Shown: one piece after another, positions 18,598-26,841 of the stretch
Position numbering within the stretch: the first letter of the stretch is position 1
Layout of the letters: every line of letters begins with the position of its first letter
Source of the DNA: Granulosicoccus sp965214025
GTDB taxonomy: Bacteria > Pseudomonadota > Gammaproteobacteria > Granulosicoccales > Granulosicoccaceae
Length of the DNA stretch: 64,000 nucleotides
Assembly: GCA_965214025.1 (NCBI GenBank)
Contig: CBDCAW010000071.1
Location: 55,031 to 119,030, forward strand
Reading direction: 5' to 3'
Translations under genes and position numbers: made by a program
The notes under the pieces: model-generated
The model's input: the letters and a program-made list of their open reading frames with translations, nothing else
Databases searched by the model: none
What the model was told of the DNA's origin: nothing

Positions 18598-19352
18598 GCC
18601 CCGACCGCGCGCCGCTGCTCACGGTAGACGGTGTCAGCAAGCGTTTCGGCGCAACCCAGGCATCGAAGAACGTCTCGCTGAAACTGTATCCCGGCGAAGT
18701 GCTGGCTTTGGCAGGCGACAACGGTGCGGGCAAGAGCACGCTGATCAAGATGATCGCCGGGGTGCATCGGCCCGATAGTGGCAGCATTCGCTACAACGAT
18801 CAGGTCATCAGTACGCTGTCTCCCCAGGGTGTGCGCGATCTGGGCATCGAGACCATCTACCAGGATCTGGCGCTGGCAGACAACCTGGATGTGAGCATCA
18901 ACATCTTTCTCGGCCGCGAACGCATGCGCAAGGTGTACGGCATACCCTGCCTCGATCGCAAGACCATGCGCGAGGAGGCCGGCGGTGCCCTGGCTCATCT
19001 GGGCATTCGCCTGAACGATCTGACGTTACCGGTACGCTACCTGTCCGGGGGGCAGCGCCAGGCGATAGCGATCTGCCGTGCTGTCTACTGGAAGGCCCGG
19101 GTGCTGATCATGGATGAACCTACCGCCGCGCTGGGTGTTCCCGAACAGCGAGAGGTGAAAGACCTGATCAAGCGCCTGCAGGCCGAAGGGGTGGCGATCA
19201 TCTTCATCTCCCACAACCTCAGCGACATCTTCGAGGTCTGCGATCGAATCCTCGTGCTGGAACGGGGCCGTCCGGTCGGCGAACGCCTGATCGCCGACAC
19301 CAACGATGACGAAGTGGTGGCGATGATGATGGGACGTGTGGTGGACTCGTGA
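18594..19352 (+). CDS. Sugar ABC transporter ATP-binding protein (single NBD)
   Basis: 252 residues, one nucleotide-binding domain. Walker A is GDNGAGKST, the signature LSGGQRQAIAICRAV, Walker B VLIMDEPTAALG, and the H-loop IIFISHNL. Most ribose/xylose-type systems use a doubled 500-residue ATPase; a single domain that must dimerise is characteristic of FrcA-like systems and supports a fructose-type importer. The 5' end overlaps the permease as ATGA. Confidence 0.94.
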   Translation: MSPDRAPLLTVDGVSKRFGATQASKNVSLKLYPGEVLALAGDNGAGKSTLIKMIAGVHRPDSGSIRYNDQVISTLSPQGVRDLGIETIYQDLALADNLDVSINIFLGRERMRKVYGIPCLDRKTMREEAGGALAHLGIRLNDLTLPVRYLSGGQRQAIAICRAVYWKARVLIMDEPTAALGVPEQREVKDLIKRLQAEGVAIIFISHNLSDIFEVCDRILVLERGRPVGERLIADTNDDEVVAMMMGRVVDS

Positions 19353-19365
19353 AGAACTCCTGCCC

Positions 19366-20949
19366 GTGTTGATCGCAATGGCGGGCCTGCCCGCCTCCGG
19401 CAAGAGCAGCCTGGCGAAGCGCCTGGCTCGCGCCCTGCCGGCCACACTGCTCGACAAGGACAGCGTACGTCACTTCCTGTTCGGTACCCATGTGGACTAC
19501 AGCGGGGCGCAGAACGATCTGGTCATGGGTATCGCCTACGAGGTCAGTGCCTACCTGCATACACAGCAAAGGGATATCCGCATCCTGATCGACGGCAGAA
19601 CCTTCTCGGAAAGCACGCAGGTCACTACCCTGAAACAACAGGCGCGCCGGATGGGCACACCGCTTCGCCTGATCGAATGCACCTGCTCGGAAGCCTCGGC
19701 GCGTACCCGGCTTGCGCGCGACGCAGGTACGCACTTGGCCGCAGATCGCGATTTCGACATGTATCTGCGCCGACGTGCCGCGGCCGAGCCGATCACGGAG
19801 CCGAAGCTCGTGCTCGACACCGATGTGCTGTCGCTCGACGACTGTGAGGCAAAGGCATTGGCCTGGCTGCAGGAATCGGAAGGTATCCGCGAACCAGATC
19901 CGGTCACCGGCCGGGTGGTCGTGATCGATATTGGGGGTACCAAGACGCGGATCGGGCACATCAGCCACGGCCTACCCTGCGATGAGTTCCAGACGATCGA
20001 CAGCCAGCGCCTGAACCGGCACGATGCAGCGAATGCACTGGCCGAGATCATCGGCAGCTATTGCCACGCGCGAGCGTTCAGCCCCGATGCGGTCGTGGCG
20101 GGCATTCCCGGCATTCTCGACCGGCAGTCGGAAACCATCAGCCACTGCAACAACCTGCCCGCCCTCGAAGGAACAGGCTTGCGTAAAACGCTGGAAACCC
20201 TCCTGCGATGCCGCGTGCTGTTCGAGCAGGACACCATGCTACAGGTGCTCGGCGAATGGCGAGCAGGCGTCGCCAGAGGGCACGATTCGGTCATTGGTAC
20301 GTATTTCGGTACCGGCATTGGCGGCACCTGGCTGAAACATGGCCAATCGCGATCCTCGCCCGCGGCATGCCTGCAGGCCGGGCACATACCCGCTGGCTTC
20401 GCAGGCCGGCGCTGCGCTTGCGGCAACCTCGATTGCGTGGAGGCGTATGCCAGTGGCCATACCTTGCGGAAGCTCGCGGCTGCTCATCGCGTGCCGTTGA
20501 GCGAGATCTTCATGGCATTCGATGGCCTGCATGAGCTGCCGGGCGAGCCCTTCCCGAGTGAGCCCTCCGGTGTGCCTGATCGCACGTGCGGCAGGTCTTC
20601 CGATCAACCGACGGAAGGGCCGTCCGCGCAGGCTTCCCACTGGCCCCTGGACCGGCCGCTGGCAGCCGCCTTGTCGCGGTTCATCCAACATCAGGCCGCT
20701 CTGCTTGCTACGCTTGTGACCATAGCCGGCCCGGACATGATCGTCATCGGCGGCGGCATACCGGCCATGCCAGGCTACCCCCGTGACGCTCTGATCGTAG
20801 CGGTGCGCGAACATCTGCAGAAACCCATGCCGGCAAACCGGAATTGCCTGGGCTTTGCCGAACTCGGTAATGAGGCTCCATTGCATGGTGCGCTCGCTCT
20901 GCTGCAGGAAGACTCTGACGACAGTCAGCGACATACATTTACATTTTAA
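19366..20949 (+). CDS. P-loop kinase fused to ROK sugar kinase
   Basis: About 527 residues in two kinase domains. Residues 1-175 are an AAA_33/gluconate-kinase-like P-loop domain (IAMAGLPASGKSS Walker A, then LLDKDSVRHFLFG and ILIDGRTFSE). From about residue 183 begins a ROK kinase: VVVIDIGGTKTRIG phosphate motif, LFEQDTMLQVLGEW with the probable catalytic Asp, TYFGTGIGG, and the zinc motif CACGNLDCVEAYASG at about 349. A Pro/Ser-rich insertion (LPGEPFPSEPSGVPDR onward) precedes the last ROK segment. GTG 19366 was chosen because it places the P-loop at the N-terminus; GTG 19336 overlapping the ATPase is an alternative. Both kinases look intact. Position between transporter and class II aldolase suggests phosphorylation of an imported hexose or hexulose, possibly at both ends. 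Confidence 0.85.
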   Translation: MLIAMAGLPASGKSSLAKRLARALPATLLDKDSVRHFLFGTHVDYSGAQNDLVMGIAYEVSAYLHTQQRDIRILIDGRTFSESTQVTTLKQQARRMGTPLRLIECTCSEASARTRLARDAGTHLAADRDFDMYLRRRAAAEPITEPKLVLDTDVLSLDDCEAKALAWLQESEGIREPDPVTGRVVVIDIGGTKTRIGHISHGLPCDEFQTIDSQRLNRHDAANALAEIIGSYCHARAFSPDAVVAGIPGILDRQSETISHCNNLPALEGTGLRKTLETLLRCRVLFEQDTMLQVLGEWRAGVARGHDSVIGTYFGTGIGGTWLKHGQSRSSPAACLQAGHIPAGFAGRRCACGNLDCVEAYASGHTLRKLAAAHRVPLSEIFMAFDGLHELPGEPFPSEPSGVPDRTCGRSSDQPTEGPSAQASHWPLDRPLAAALSRFIQHQAALLATLVTIAGPDMIVIGGGIPAMPGYPRDALIVAVREHLQKPMPANRNCLGFAELGNEAPLHGALALLQEDSDDSQRHTFTF

Positions 20950-20957
20950 TACAACTC

Positions 20958-21878
20958 ATGGCACTGACAACCGGTCTCGACATCCTTCAGGCAGCCCAGC
21001 GAGGTGGATACGGCGTGGGCGCCTACAACACCGATAACCTGGAAACCACGCTTGCAATAATGGAGGCGGCCGAACAGACCCGCAGCCCGGTGATGCTGGC
21101 GATCACCTCCGGTGCACTGAACTACAGCCGGAAGCGTATCGCCGATATCGCACTCATCGAGGCGCGCGATGCCGGCGTACCGGTGGCCGTGCACCTCGAC
21201 CACGGCGACTCCTTCGAGACGTGCATGTGGTGCATACGTCATGGCTTCACCTCGGTGATGATCGACAAGTCGCACGAGGATGAACAGACCAACATTCGCG
21301 AGACACGGCGTGTCGTCGATGCGGCCTCGGCGGTCGGCGTGAGCGTGGAGGCGGAAATCGGCAAGCTCGGTGGTATCGATGCCGAAGCGGCTGCCGGTAG
21401 CGGCAGCGCGCTGATCACCAGTGCCGACGAAGCGGAACGTTTCGTCGCGGCATCCGGTGCGGATACCCTGGCGATCGCGGTGGGCACCGCCCATGGTCCG
21501 AACAAGGGTGTGGGTCGGCCCCATATCGCACTCGATCGCATCATCGAGATCCGAGCCCGCGTGGCGGCTCCCCTGGTCATGCACGGTGCCAGCAGCATAC
21601 CGGCCGATGTCGTCACTCGTTTCAATGCGGCCGGCGGGCAGCTCGAGGGGGCCGTGGGCATCCATGATGATGACATCCGCCAGGCGATCGCCAACGGCAT
21701 GTGCAAGGTGAACGTCGGTACCGATTTGCGAATTGCCTCGTCCACCGCAATTCGCGAACTGGTGAACGCTCGGCCCGGCGAGCTGGACATGCGCAAGATC
21801 CTCACGCCTGCGCGGGCGGAGATGGCCCGGGTGATCATGAAGAAAATGGAACTGCTGGGTTCGTCGGACAGGGCATGA
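20958..21878 (+). CDS. Class II (zinc) ketose-bisphosphate aldolase
   Basis: 306 residues, class II aldolase of the Fba/KbaY/GatY family, which cleaves fructose- or tagatose-1,6-bisphosphate to DHAP and glyceraldehyde 3-phosphate. Zinc and catalytic residues are present: VPVAVHLDHGDSFE, AIAVGTAHGPNKG, LVMHGASSIPADV, and the phosphate-binding KVNVGTDLRIA. It follows the kinase by 8 bases and ends the sugar operon. Sequence cannot separate fructose-, tagatose- or another ketose-bisphosphate as substrate. The stop codon lies inside the first unit of a tandem repeat. Confidence 0.93.
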   Translation: MALTTGLDILQAAQRGGYGVGAYNTDNLETTLAIMEAAEQTRSPVMLAITSGALNYSRKRIADIALIEARDAGVPVAVHLDHGDSFETCMWCIRHGFTSVMIDKSHEDEQTNIRETRRVVDAASAVGVSVEAEIGKLGGIDAEAAAGSGSALITSADEAERFVAASGADTLAIAVGTAHGPNKGVGRPHIALDRIIEIRARVAAPLVMHGASSIPADVVTRFNAAGGQLEGAVGIHDDDIRQAIANGMCKVNVGTDLRIASSTAIRELVNARPGELDMRKILTPARAEMARVIMKKMELLGSSDRA

Positions 21879-21990
21879 CGCTGCGCGTGGCGGGCATGAC
21901 GCTGCGCGTGGCGGGCATGACGCTGCGCGTGGCGGGCATGACGCTGCGCGTGGCGGGCATGACGCCGTGTGCGGCGGGCATGGCGCTTGC
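21871..21990. repeat. 21-bp tandem repeat across the aldolase stop codon
   Basis: Unit GGGCATGACGCTGCGCGTGGC. Four exact copies at 21871-21954, a diverged fifth at 21955-21975 and the start of a sixth. The aldolase TGA (21876-21878) is within copy 1. The period is seven codons, so one frame reads it as an open (GMTLRVA)n string, but that frame has no start signal or homology. Confidence 0.97.
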
Positions 21991-22034
21991 AACTTCGTCT
22001 GGTTCACAGGCCACCCCAGGGACGCCAGCCGCAC

Positions 22035-24500
22035 GTGAACAGCACCTTCGAGCAGAATACCTTCGGCGATCGATTCCTGCGGTCACTGAATGGCAATGCA
22101 TTCGACAAGCGCAGCGCCAGCGACGTTTTCGAGCGTCATTTCGACCAGGACTTCGGCGAACCTGATCAGCTGCTGGTCATCGTCGGCAGCGACTCGGGGT
22201 TGTTACTCGATCATTTCGCATCAAGCACGCTTGGCAGGGCAACCAAGGTACTGATCGTCGAACCCGATACGATCGTCGAGCAGATTGCCGCCGATCGCGA
22301 CCTGCCGGAGGCGGATGCCGACGTTCGGCTGCTGCGTGAATCGGAGTGGCTCGCCAGCTTGCGTACCGAAAGCCTGCCGGGTTACGTGTTCAGCGGCAAG
22401 TTGATGATGCTGATGTCCGTCGCCTGCAAGCTGGGTTTCGACGATCGTTACGAAGCGCTGGCTCTCGACGTGCGGCGTGCGATGGCACAGACCGCCTACA
22501 AGATTGCTACACAGGTCAACAGCCAGATCTTCATAGAGCGCCACCTGCAGAACGCGCCGTTCAACACGGACAGTGTGGCCATGTTGCGCGGCATAGGCGA
22601 GGGTTGTACGGCGGTGATACTCGGTGGCGGCCCTTCACTCGATCGGGACTTGCCATGGATCATGGCGAATCGTGCACGACTGACGATCATCGCCGTGTCA
22701 CGCCTTTGCGAGAAGCTGGACCGTATCGGCCTGCGTCCCGACATGGTGGTCTCGGTGGATCCGCAGCACGGCATGTACGAGATCAGCAAGGCCGGCATCC
22801 GCTGGGAGGATACCTTGCTGGTTCATCAGTATCATGTCGTACCCGCACTGTTGCAGCAGTGGCGCGGCCCGACCCTGCGGCTCGGCCCCGCCCTGCCCTG
22901 GCCCTCCGCACTGGAGGGAAAGCTGCCCAACGTAGCCGGCCCCGGGCCGACGGTCAGCCATGCTGCCACCTGGATGGCCTATGAACTCGGCTTCCGGCAG
23001 ATTCTCCTCACCGGTGTGGATCTGTGCTTCTCGGCCGATGGCAATACCCATGCCAGCGATACCCCCGAGGCAAGGCTTGCCACCTCGACAATCGCGGGTG
23101 ATCAGGTCGTGTCCACCTACGGCGGGCGATTGGCCAAGACCAACATCGGCCTGAAGACCTCACTCGTAAATCTGGAAATGCTCGTTGCGACGATCGACGC
23201 CGCCGGTGTATCGGTGATCAATCTCAGTGAGGAAGCTGCTCGCATAGAGCGGATCGAGCATCGCGATGCCGCTGATATCGACTTGCCGACTCGCAAGGCG
23301 GACATCGGTGCGCTCGACGTGGTGGGGGCCACACCGGAGACGTGTCGCAAGCTGCGTCGCGAGCTGCACACGATGATCCGGGCTCTGGTCATGGTTCGCA
23401 AGTGCAGTCGCAAGGCCGACAAGTATCTCGATCGCCTCCACGGTCTGGATGGACGTCCTGCAGACTACCGGTACAAGGCGAAGCTCGACCACCTCGAAGC
23501 CTCCCTTGAAAAGTCGTTCGGGCCGGCCATGAGCATGATCAAACTATACTCTGGCCCCGCGCTGACGGCACTGTGCAATCCGAGCGGTTTCGACGACATG
23601 GACGAGAAGACCATGGCCGACTGGGGCAAGAGTTATTACCGGATCCTGGCGAACACCGCGCGCACCCTCAACACGAAGCTTGCCGACGCCGTCGAGGCGT
23701 TGACCTTCCGCGAAATGGAAGACGCTCCGCAGCCGGATATCGACGCATTGCTGACGTACTGGCAGCGCGTCGGCATCATGGGCCGTACCTGGCATGTGCT
23801 GCAGCATCGCTCTGAAAACCTGGATGCGAAGGATCACGACAGGCTGAGCGTCGCGTTGCAACAGTTCGCGGCCACGCTCGATGACGACAAGACCAACTTC
23901 GCCAGCAGCCTCGCACGGCTTTCCAGCAATGCACAGGGCATCGTACGTCGCCTGAACACCCTGCAGGAGAGCAATGACGAGGCGACTCTGCAGACGCTGA
24001 CAAACCGCTTGCTGAACGGGGCCGGCGTACAGGTGACGCTCGGTGCGCTGGCACAAGGCTACCTGGCCGAGCTACGGGACGATCCGGCCACCGCCATCGA
24101 TTGCTTCGAAACGGTGATCGACGCGTTGGGCACGCAACTGGAGACCACCGGGGCGCTCGATGCAGACCACCTGCCAATGCTCGAACCGAGCTTGTTGCAC
24201 ACGGCACAGGCACACCTTGCGAACGGCAACAAGGTGGCGGCCATCGAGAGTCTGGGTGTGCTGACCCAGCATGCCATCGACCATGCACCCCGGTATGCAG
24301 GTCTACTCCGCGCGCAAGGGTTCGTGGAACAGGCCATCGAGGCCCTGGATATCTACCTGGACGCTCGACCGGACGATTGGCGCATGCGGGAGGAGATTGC
24401 CGAAATGCATAAACTGCTGGGTGACGACGTATCGGCACAGGCAGCCATGGAGATTGCCGACCAGACAAGGGTGGCGAACGCGCTGCAGCGTGCAGCCTGA
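22035..24500 (+). CDS. DUF115 protein (Maf/MptE-like) with helical C-terminal region
   Basis: About 821 residues. The middle (about 180-400) is the DUF115/6-hydroxymethylpterin pyrophosphokinase-like domain: VILGGGPSLDRDLPWI, RPDMVVSVDPQHGMYEI, and VSHAATWMAYELGFRQILLTGVDLCF. This fold is shared by motility-associated factors (Maf) that glycosylate flagellin with nonulosonic acids. The last 250 residues are helical with TPR-like repeats (HTAQAHLANGNKVAAIESL, then AGLLRAQGFVEQAIEALDIYLDARP). GTG 22035 is chosen; the frame runs upstream through the tandem repeat. No flagellar or sialic-acid genes are present, so the glycosylation role is a family inference. Confidence 0.82.
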   Translation: MNSTFEQNTFGDRFLRSLNGNAFDKRSASDVFERHFDQDFGEPDQLLVIVGSDSGLLLDHFASSTLGRATKVLIVEPDTIVEQIAADRDLPEADADVRLLRESEWLASLRTESLPGYVFSGKLMMLMSVACKLGFDDRYEALALDVRRAMAQTAYKIATQVNSQIFIERHLQNAPFNTDSVAMLRGIGEGCTAVILGGGPSLDRDLPWIMANRARLTIIAVSRLCEKLDRIGLRPDMVVSVDPQHGMYEISKAGIRWEDTLLVHQYHVVPALLQQWRGPTLRLGPALPWPSALEGKLPNVAGPGPTVSHAATWMAYELGFRQILLTGVDLCFSADGNTHASDTPEARLATSTIAGDQVVSTYGGRLAKTNIGLKTSLVNLEMLVATIDAAGVSVINLSEEAARIERIEHRDAADIDLPTRKADIGALDVVGATPETCRKLRRELHTMIRALVMVRKCSRKADKYLDRLHGLDGRPADYRYKAKLDHLEASLEKSFGPAMSMIKLYSGPALTALCNPSGFDDMDEKTMADWGKSYYRILANTARTLNTKLADAVEALTFREMEDAPQPDIDALLTYWQRVGIMGRTWHVLQHRSENLDAKDHDRLSVALQQFAATLDDDKTNFASSLARLSSNAQGIVRRLNTLQESNDEATLQTLTNRLLNGAGVQVTLGALAQGYLAELRDDPATAIDCFETVIDALGTQLETTGALDADHLPMLEPSLLHTAQAHLANGNKVAAIESLGVLTQHAIDHAPRYAGLLRAQGFVEQAIEALDIYLDARPDDWRMREEIAEMHKLLGDDVSAQAAMEIADQTRVANALQRAA

Positions 24501-24590
24501 TGTACGTGGCCTGATGTGCGTAGCTGATGTGCGTAGCGTGATGTGCGTACCGTGATGTGCGTGGCGTGATGTGCGCGGCCTGATGCTGGC
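24498..24590. repeat. 14-bp tandem repeat beginning at the stop codon
   Basis: Approximate unit TGATGTGCGTAGCG, six copies plus a partial; one copy is 13 bp. The first unit starts exactly at the TGA of the DUF115 gene. Every unit carries TGATG. Between genes; no spacers, so not CRISPR. Confidence 0.93.
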
Positions 24591-24712
24591 AATCCGGCGC
24601 ATTTGGCCGTAGCCGGCGGCCGCTCGATGAGGGCTGTTGATCCGGTCACCCTGACATAGCACGAGTGCCTGTGGTAGCGTTCACGGTCACATAGAGTCAG
24701 CGCGATACATCG

Positions 24713-25483
24713 ATGAAAGCGGGCGCCGTCGACATGGCCGGCATCACGGATACCGGCAGGTTGCGGCGGGTCAATCAGGATGACTGGCATGCAGATGCCG
24801 ATATCGGCATCTGTGTGGTCGCCGATGGCATGGGCGGGCACGCCAACGGTGCCGAGGCGAGCCACCTCGCGCTGCAGGTGCTGCGCGATCAGCTGGAAGC
24901 AGGCTGCGCTTCGGACGAGCCGCCCGAACTGACCATCGGCAACGCCATTCGCGCCGCGAATGCGGCAATATTTCAGCAGAATGTGGCACAGGGGCACTCG
25001 GCCGGAGCCGGCATGGGTACTACCCTTACCGGGCTGTATGACGTCAACCCGGCCCTCCTGCAGGCACCCACCGGTTCGCATTCCTTACTTTTCAATGTCG
25101 GTGACAGCCGCGTTTACCGGTTCCGTGCCAGCCAGCTGGACTTGCTGACGCGTGATCACACCCTCTACCGAGAGTGGAAAGACGCAGGCGGGCAAGGCAT
25201 CGCACCACCGCGCAACATCATCCTTCGTGCGCTTGGGTTGTTCGCATCGGTGGATATCGATATCACACCGGTAGAAAACCAGGTGGGCGACGTGTATCTG
25301 CTGTGTTCCGACGGTCTCAACGACATGCTCGATCGTACCTTCATACAGCAGTGCCTGACACAAAGCATCGATGAGCCTGCTTCGGTCATCGCGCAACGCC
25401 TCGTCGATGCGGCCAACCAGGCCGGAGGTGAAGACAACATCACCGTGGTCATCATCAAATACCTCGCTACCGAGTCCTCATGA
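24713..25483 (+). CDS. PP2C-family Ser/Thr protein phosphatase
   Basis: 256 residues, soluble, of the Stp1/PrpC type: manganese-dependent dephosphorylation of Ser/Thr phosphoproteins. Metal-ligand motifs are intact: RLRRVNQDDWHAD, VVADGMGGHANG, NVGDSRVYRFR, LLCSDGLNDML and GEDNITVVII. PP2C genes often sit beside a Hanks-type kinase or type VI secretion genes; here neither is present and the gene is translationally coupled (ATGA) to a CcmI homolog. ATG 24734 is a possible later start. Confidence 0.93.
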   Translation: MKAGAVDMAGITDTGRLRRVNQDDWHADADIGICVVADGMGGHANGAEASHLALQVLRDQLEAGCASDEPPELTIGNAIRAANAAIFQQNVAQGHSAGAGMGTTLTGLYDVNPALLQAPTGSHSLLFNVGDSRVYRFRASQLDLLTRDHTLYREWKDAGGQGIAPPRNIILRALGLFASVDIDITPVENQVGDVYLLCSDGLNDMLDRTFIQQCLTQSIDEPASVIAQRLVDAANQAGGEDNITVVIIKYLATESS

Positions 25484-26841
25484 CGCTGTTCTTCCTGCTT
25501 GCCTCTCTGCTGGTCATCGCTTCGTTATCGATCCTGCTACCGTTGATGACCGGGCAACGCATCGGCAACGATCTGGACCATCAGGACGCCAACCTCGCCA
25601 TCGCCCGCGAGCGGCAGACCGCCCTGCGCCAGGCGTTCGATGCCGGCGAGATCGATGAGGAAACCTACCGCGCTGAAAGCGACAGCCTGGAAGAGGCGCT
25701 GGCGGCCGATCTGGCCAGCGGCCAGCATCAGAGACGTGATACACGAGGGCAATGGTTCGCGATCGCCACGGTCGTCATCGCAGTGCCCATCAGTGCTGGC
25801 GTGCTCTACATGCAGTTGGGCACCCCGGAGGCGATGAATGAGCGGTACGTTGCCGATGTCACGCGACAGGCACAGGCTCAGGTTGCCGCGCAGGCTGCGG
25901 CGGAAGGTGTAGCCGGCGGCGGCTCAGGTACCGACTCAGGCGCCGGCGACGAGCAACGACAGGCAGCGCTCGACGAACTGATTCCGCAACTCGAACAGCG
26001 GCTCGCGGAAGCACCCGATGACCTGCAGGGTTGGCGCCTGCTTGGCCGTACCCGATTGATGTCGGGCGCCTTCGAGGGGGCGAAGGTGGCCCTGAGCAAA
26101 GCGAACGAGCTTGCACCGGATCACCCGGATACGCTGGCTGCCCTGGCAGAGGCGACCGCCATGGCCAGTGGTGGCAACCTCGCCGGCGAACCGGTGGCCT
26201 TGCTCGAACAGGTTCTCGCGAAGGCACCGGAACACCCGCAGAGTCGCTGGTTGCTCGGTATCGCCAGGCAACAGGCGGGCGAGCACGAAGCCGCCATCGC
26301 CCTGTTCGAGGTGCTGCTTCCCGAATTCGAAGGCGACGCACCGGCCGTTGCCAGTGTGCAGCAGATGATCGATCGTTCCGCGCAAGCGTTGTCGGCAGCG
26401 GAGCCTGCAAGCGATGCACGCGGTACAGACCCGGTGCCGCCGAATGCTGACAACAGCGCACCGGCCGGCGAGGCGAATCCGGCTGGCAAGGGTGCAGCCG
26501 TCACCGCACGTGTTTCCCTGGACTTGCCCGAAGGCACCACTGTCGATGCCGGGCAAAGTGTATTCGTCTACGCCAAGGCGATCGATGGCCCGCCGATGCC
26601 ACTGGCCGCCGCACGTCTGACGGTAGGTGATTTACCCGTAGAGATTACCCTGGACGAAAGTGCGGCGCTGATGCCCAACCTCACCATCAGCAGTTTCGCA
26701 GAGGTGACGATCGGCGCCCGCATATCGATGAAAGACGATGCCATTGCCAGGCCGGGCGATTGGCTCGGCGAGGTGACTCCTGTCAAGACTACCGGTGCCG
26801 GGCCGGTGCAGATCAGGATCGACCGCAAGATCGACCCTTAG
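25480..26841 (+). CDS. ccmI: c-type cytochrome biogenesis protein CcmI
   Basis: 453 residues. Two membrane segments enclose a cytoplasmic loop (LFFLLASLLVIASLSILLPL, then the heptad-rich ALRQAFDAGEIDEETYRAESDSLEE, then FAIATVVIAVPISAGVLYM). TPR repeats follow (DDLQGWRLLGRTRLMSGAFEGA, then PDHPDTLAALAEATAM), and a periplasmic C-terminal domain with VSLDLPEGTTVDAGQSVFVYAKA. CcmI holds apocytochrome c for CcmFH. It is normally the last ccm gene; no ccmA-H are visible here, so it is separated from its partners. Its stop overlaps the convergent dnaJ stop by 4 bases. Confidence 0.9.
   Translation: MTLFFLLASLLVIASLSILLPLMTGQRIGNDLDHQDANLAIARERQTALRQAFDAGEIDEETYRAESDSLEEALAADLASGQHQRRDTRGQWFAIATVVIAVPISAGVLYMQLGTPEAMNERYVADVTRQAQAQVAAQAAAEGVAGGGSGTDSGAGDEQRQAALDELIPQLEQRLAEAPDDLQGWRLLGRTRLMSGAFEGAKVALSKANELAPDHPDTLAALAEATAMASGGNLAGEPVALLEQVLAKAPEHPQSRWLLGIARQQAGEHEAAIALFEVLLPEFEGDAPAVASVQQMIDRSAQALSAAEPASDARGTDPVPPNADNSAPAGEANPAGKGAAVTARVSLDLPEGTTVDAGQSVFVYAKAIDGPPMPLAAARLTVGDLPVEITLDESAALMPNLTISSFAEVTIGARISMKDDAIARPGDWLGEVTPVKTTGAGPVQIRIDRKIDP

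Noticed and set aside
21701..22165. Frame encoding a (GMTLRVA)n repeat protein
   Set aside because: The open frame is a by-product of the 21-bp period; it lies in the wrong frame of the aldolase and DUF115 genes and has no start signal.
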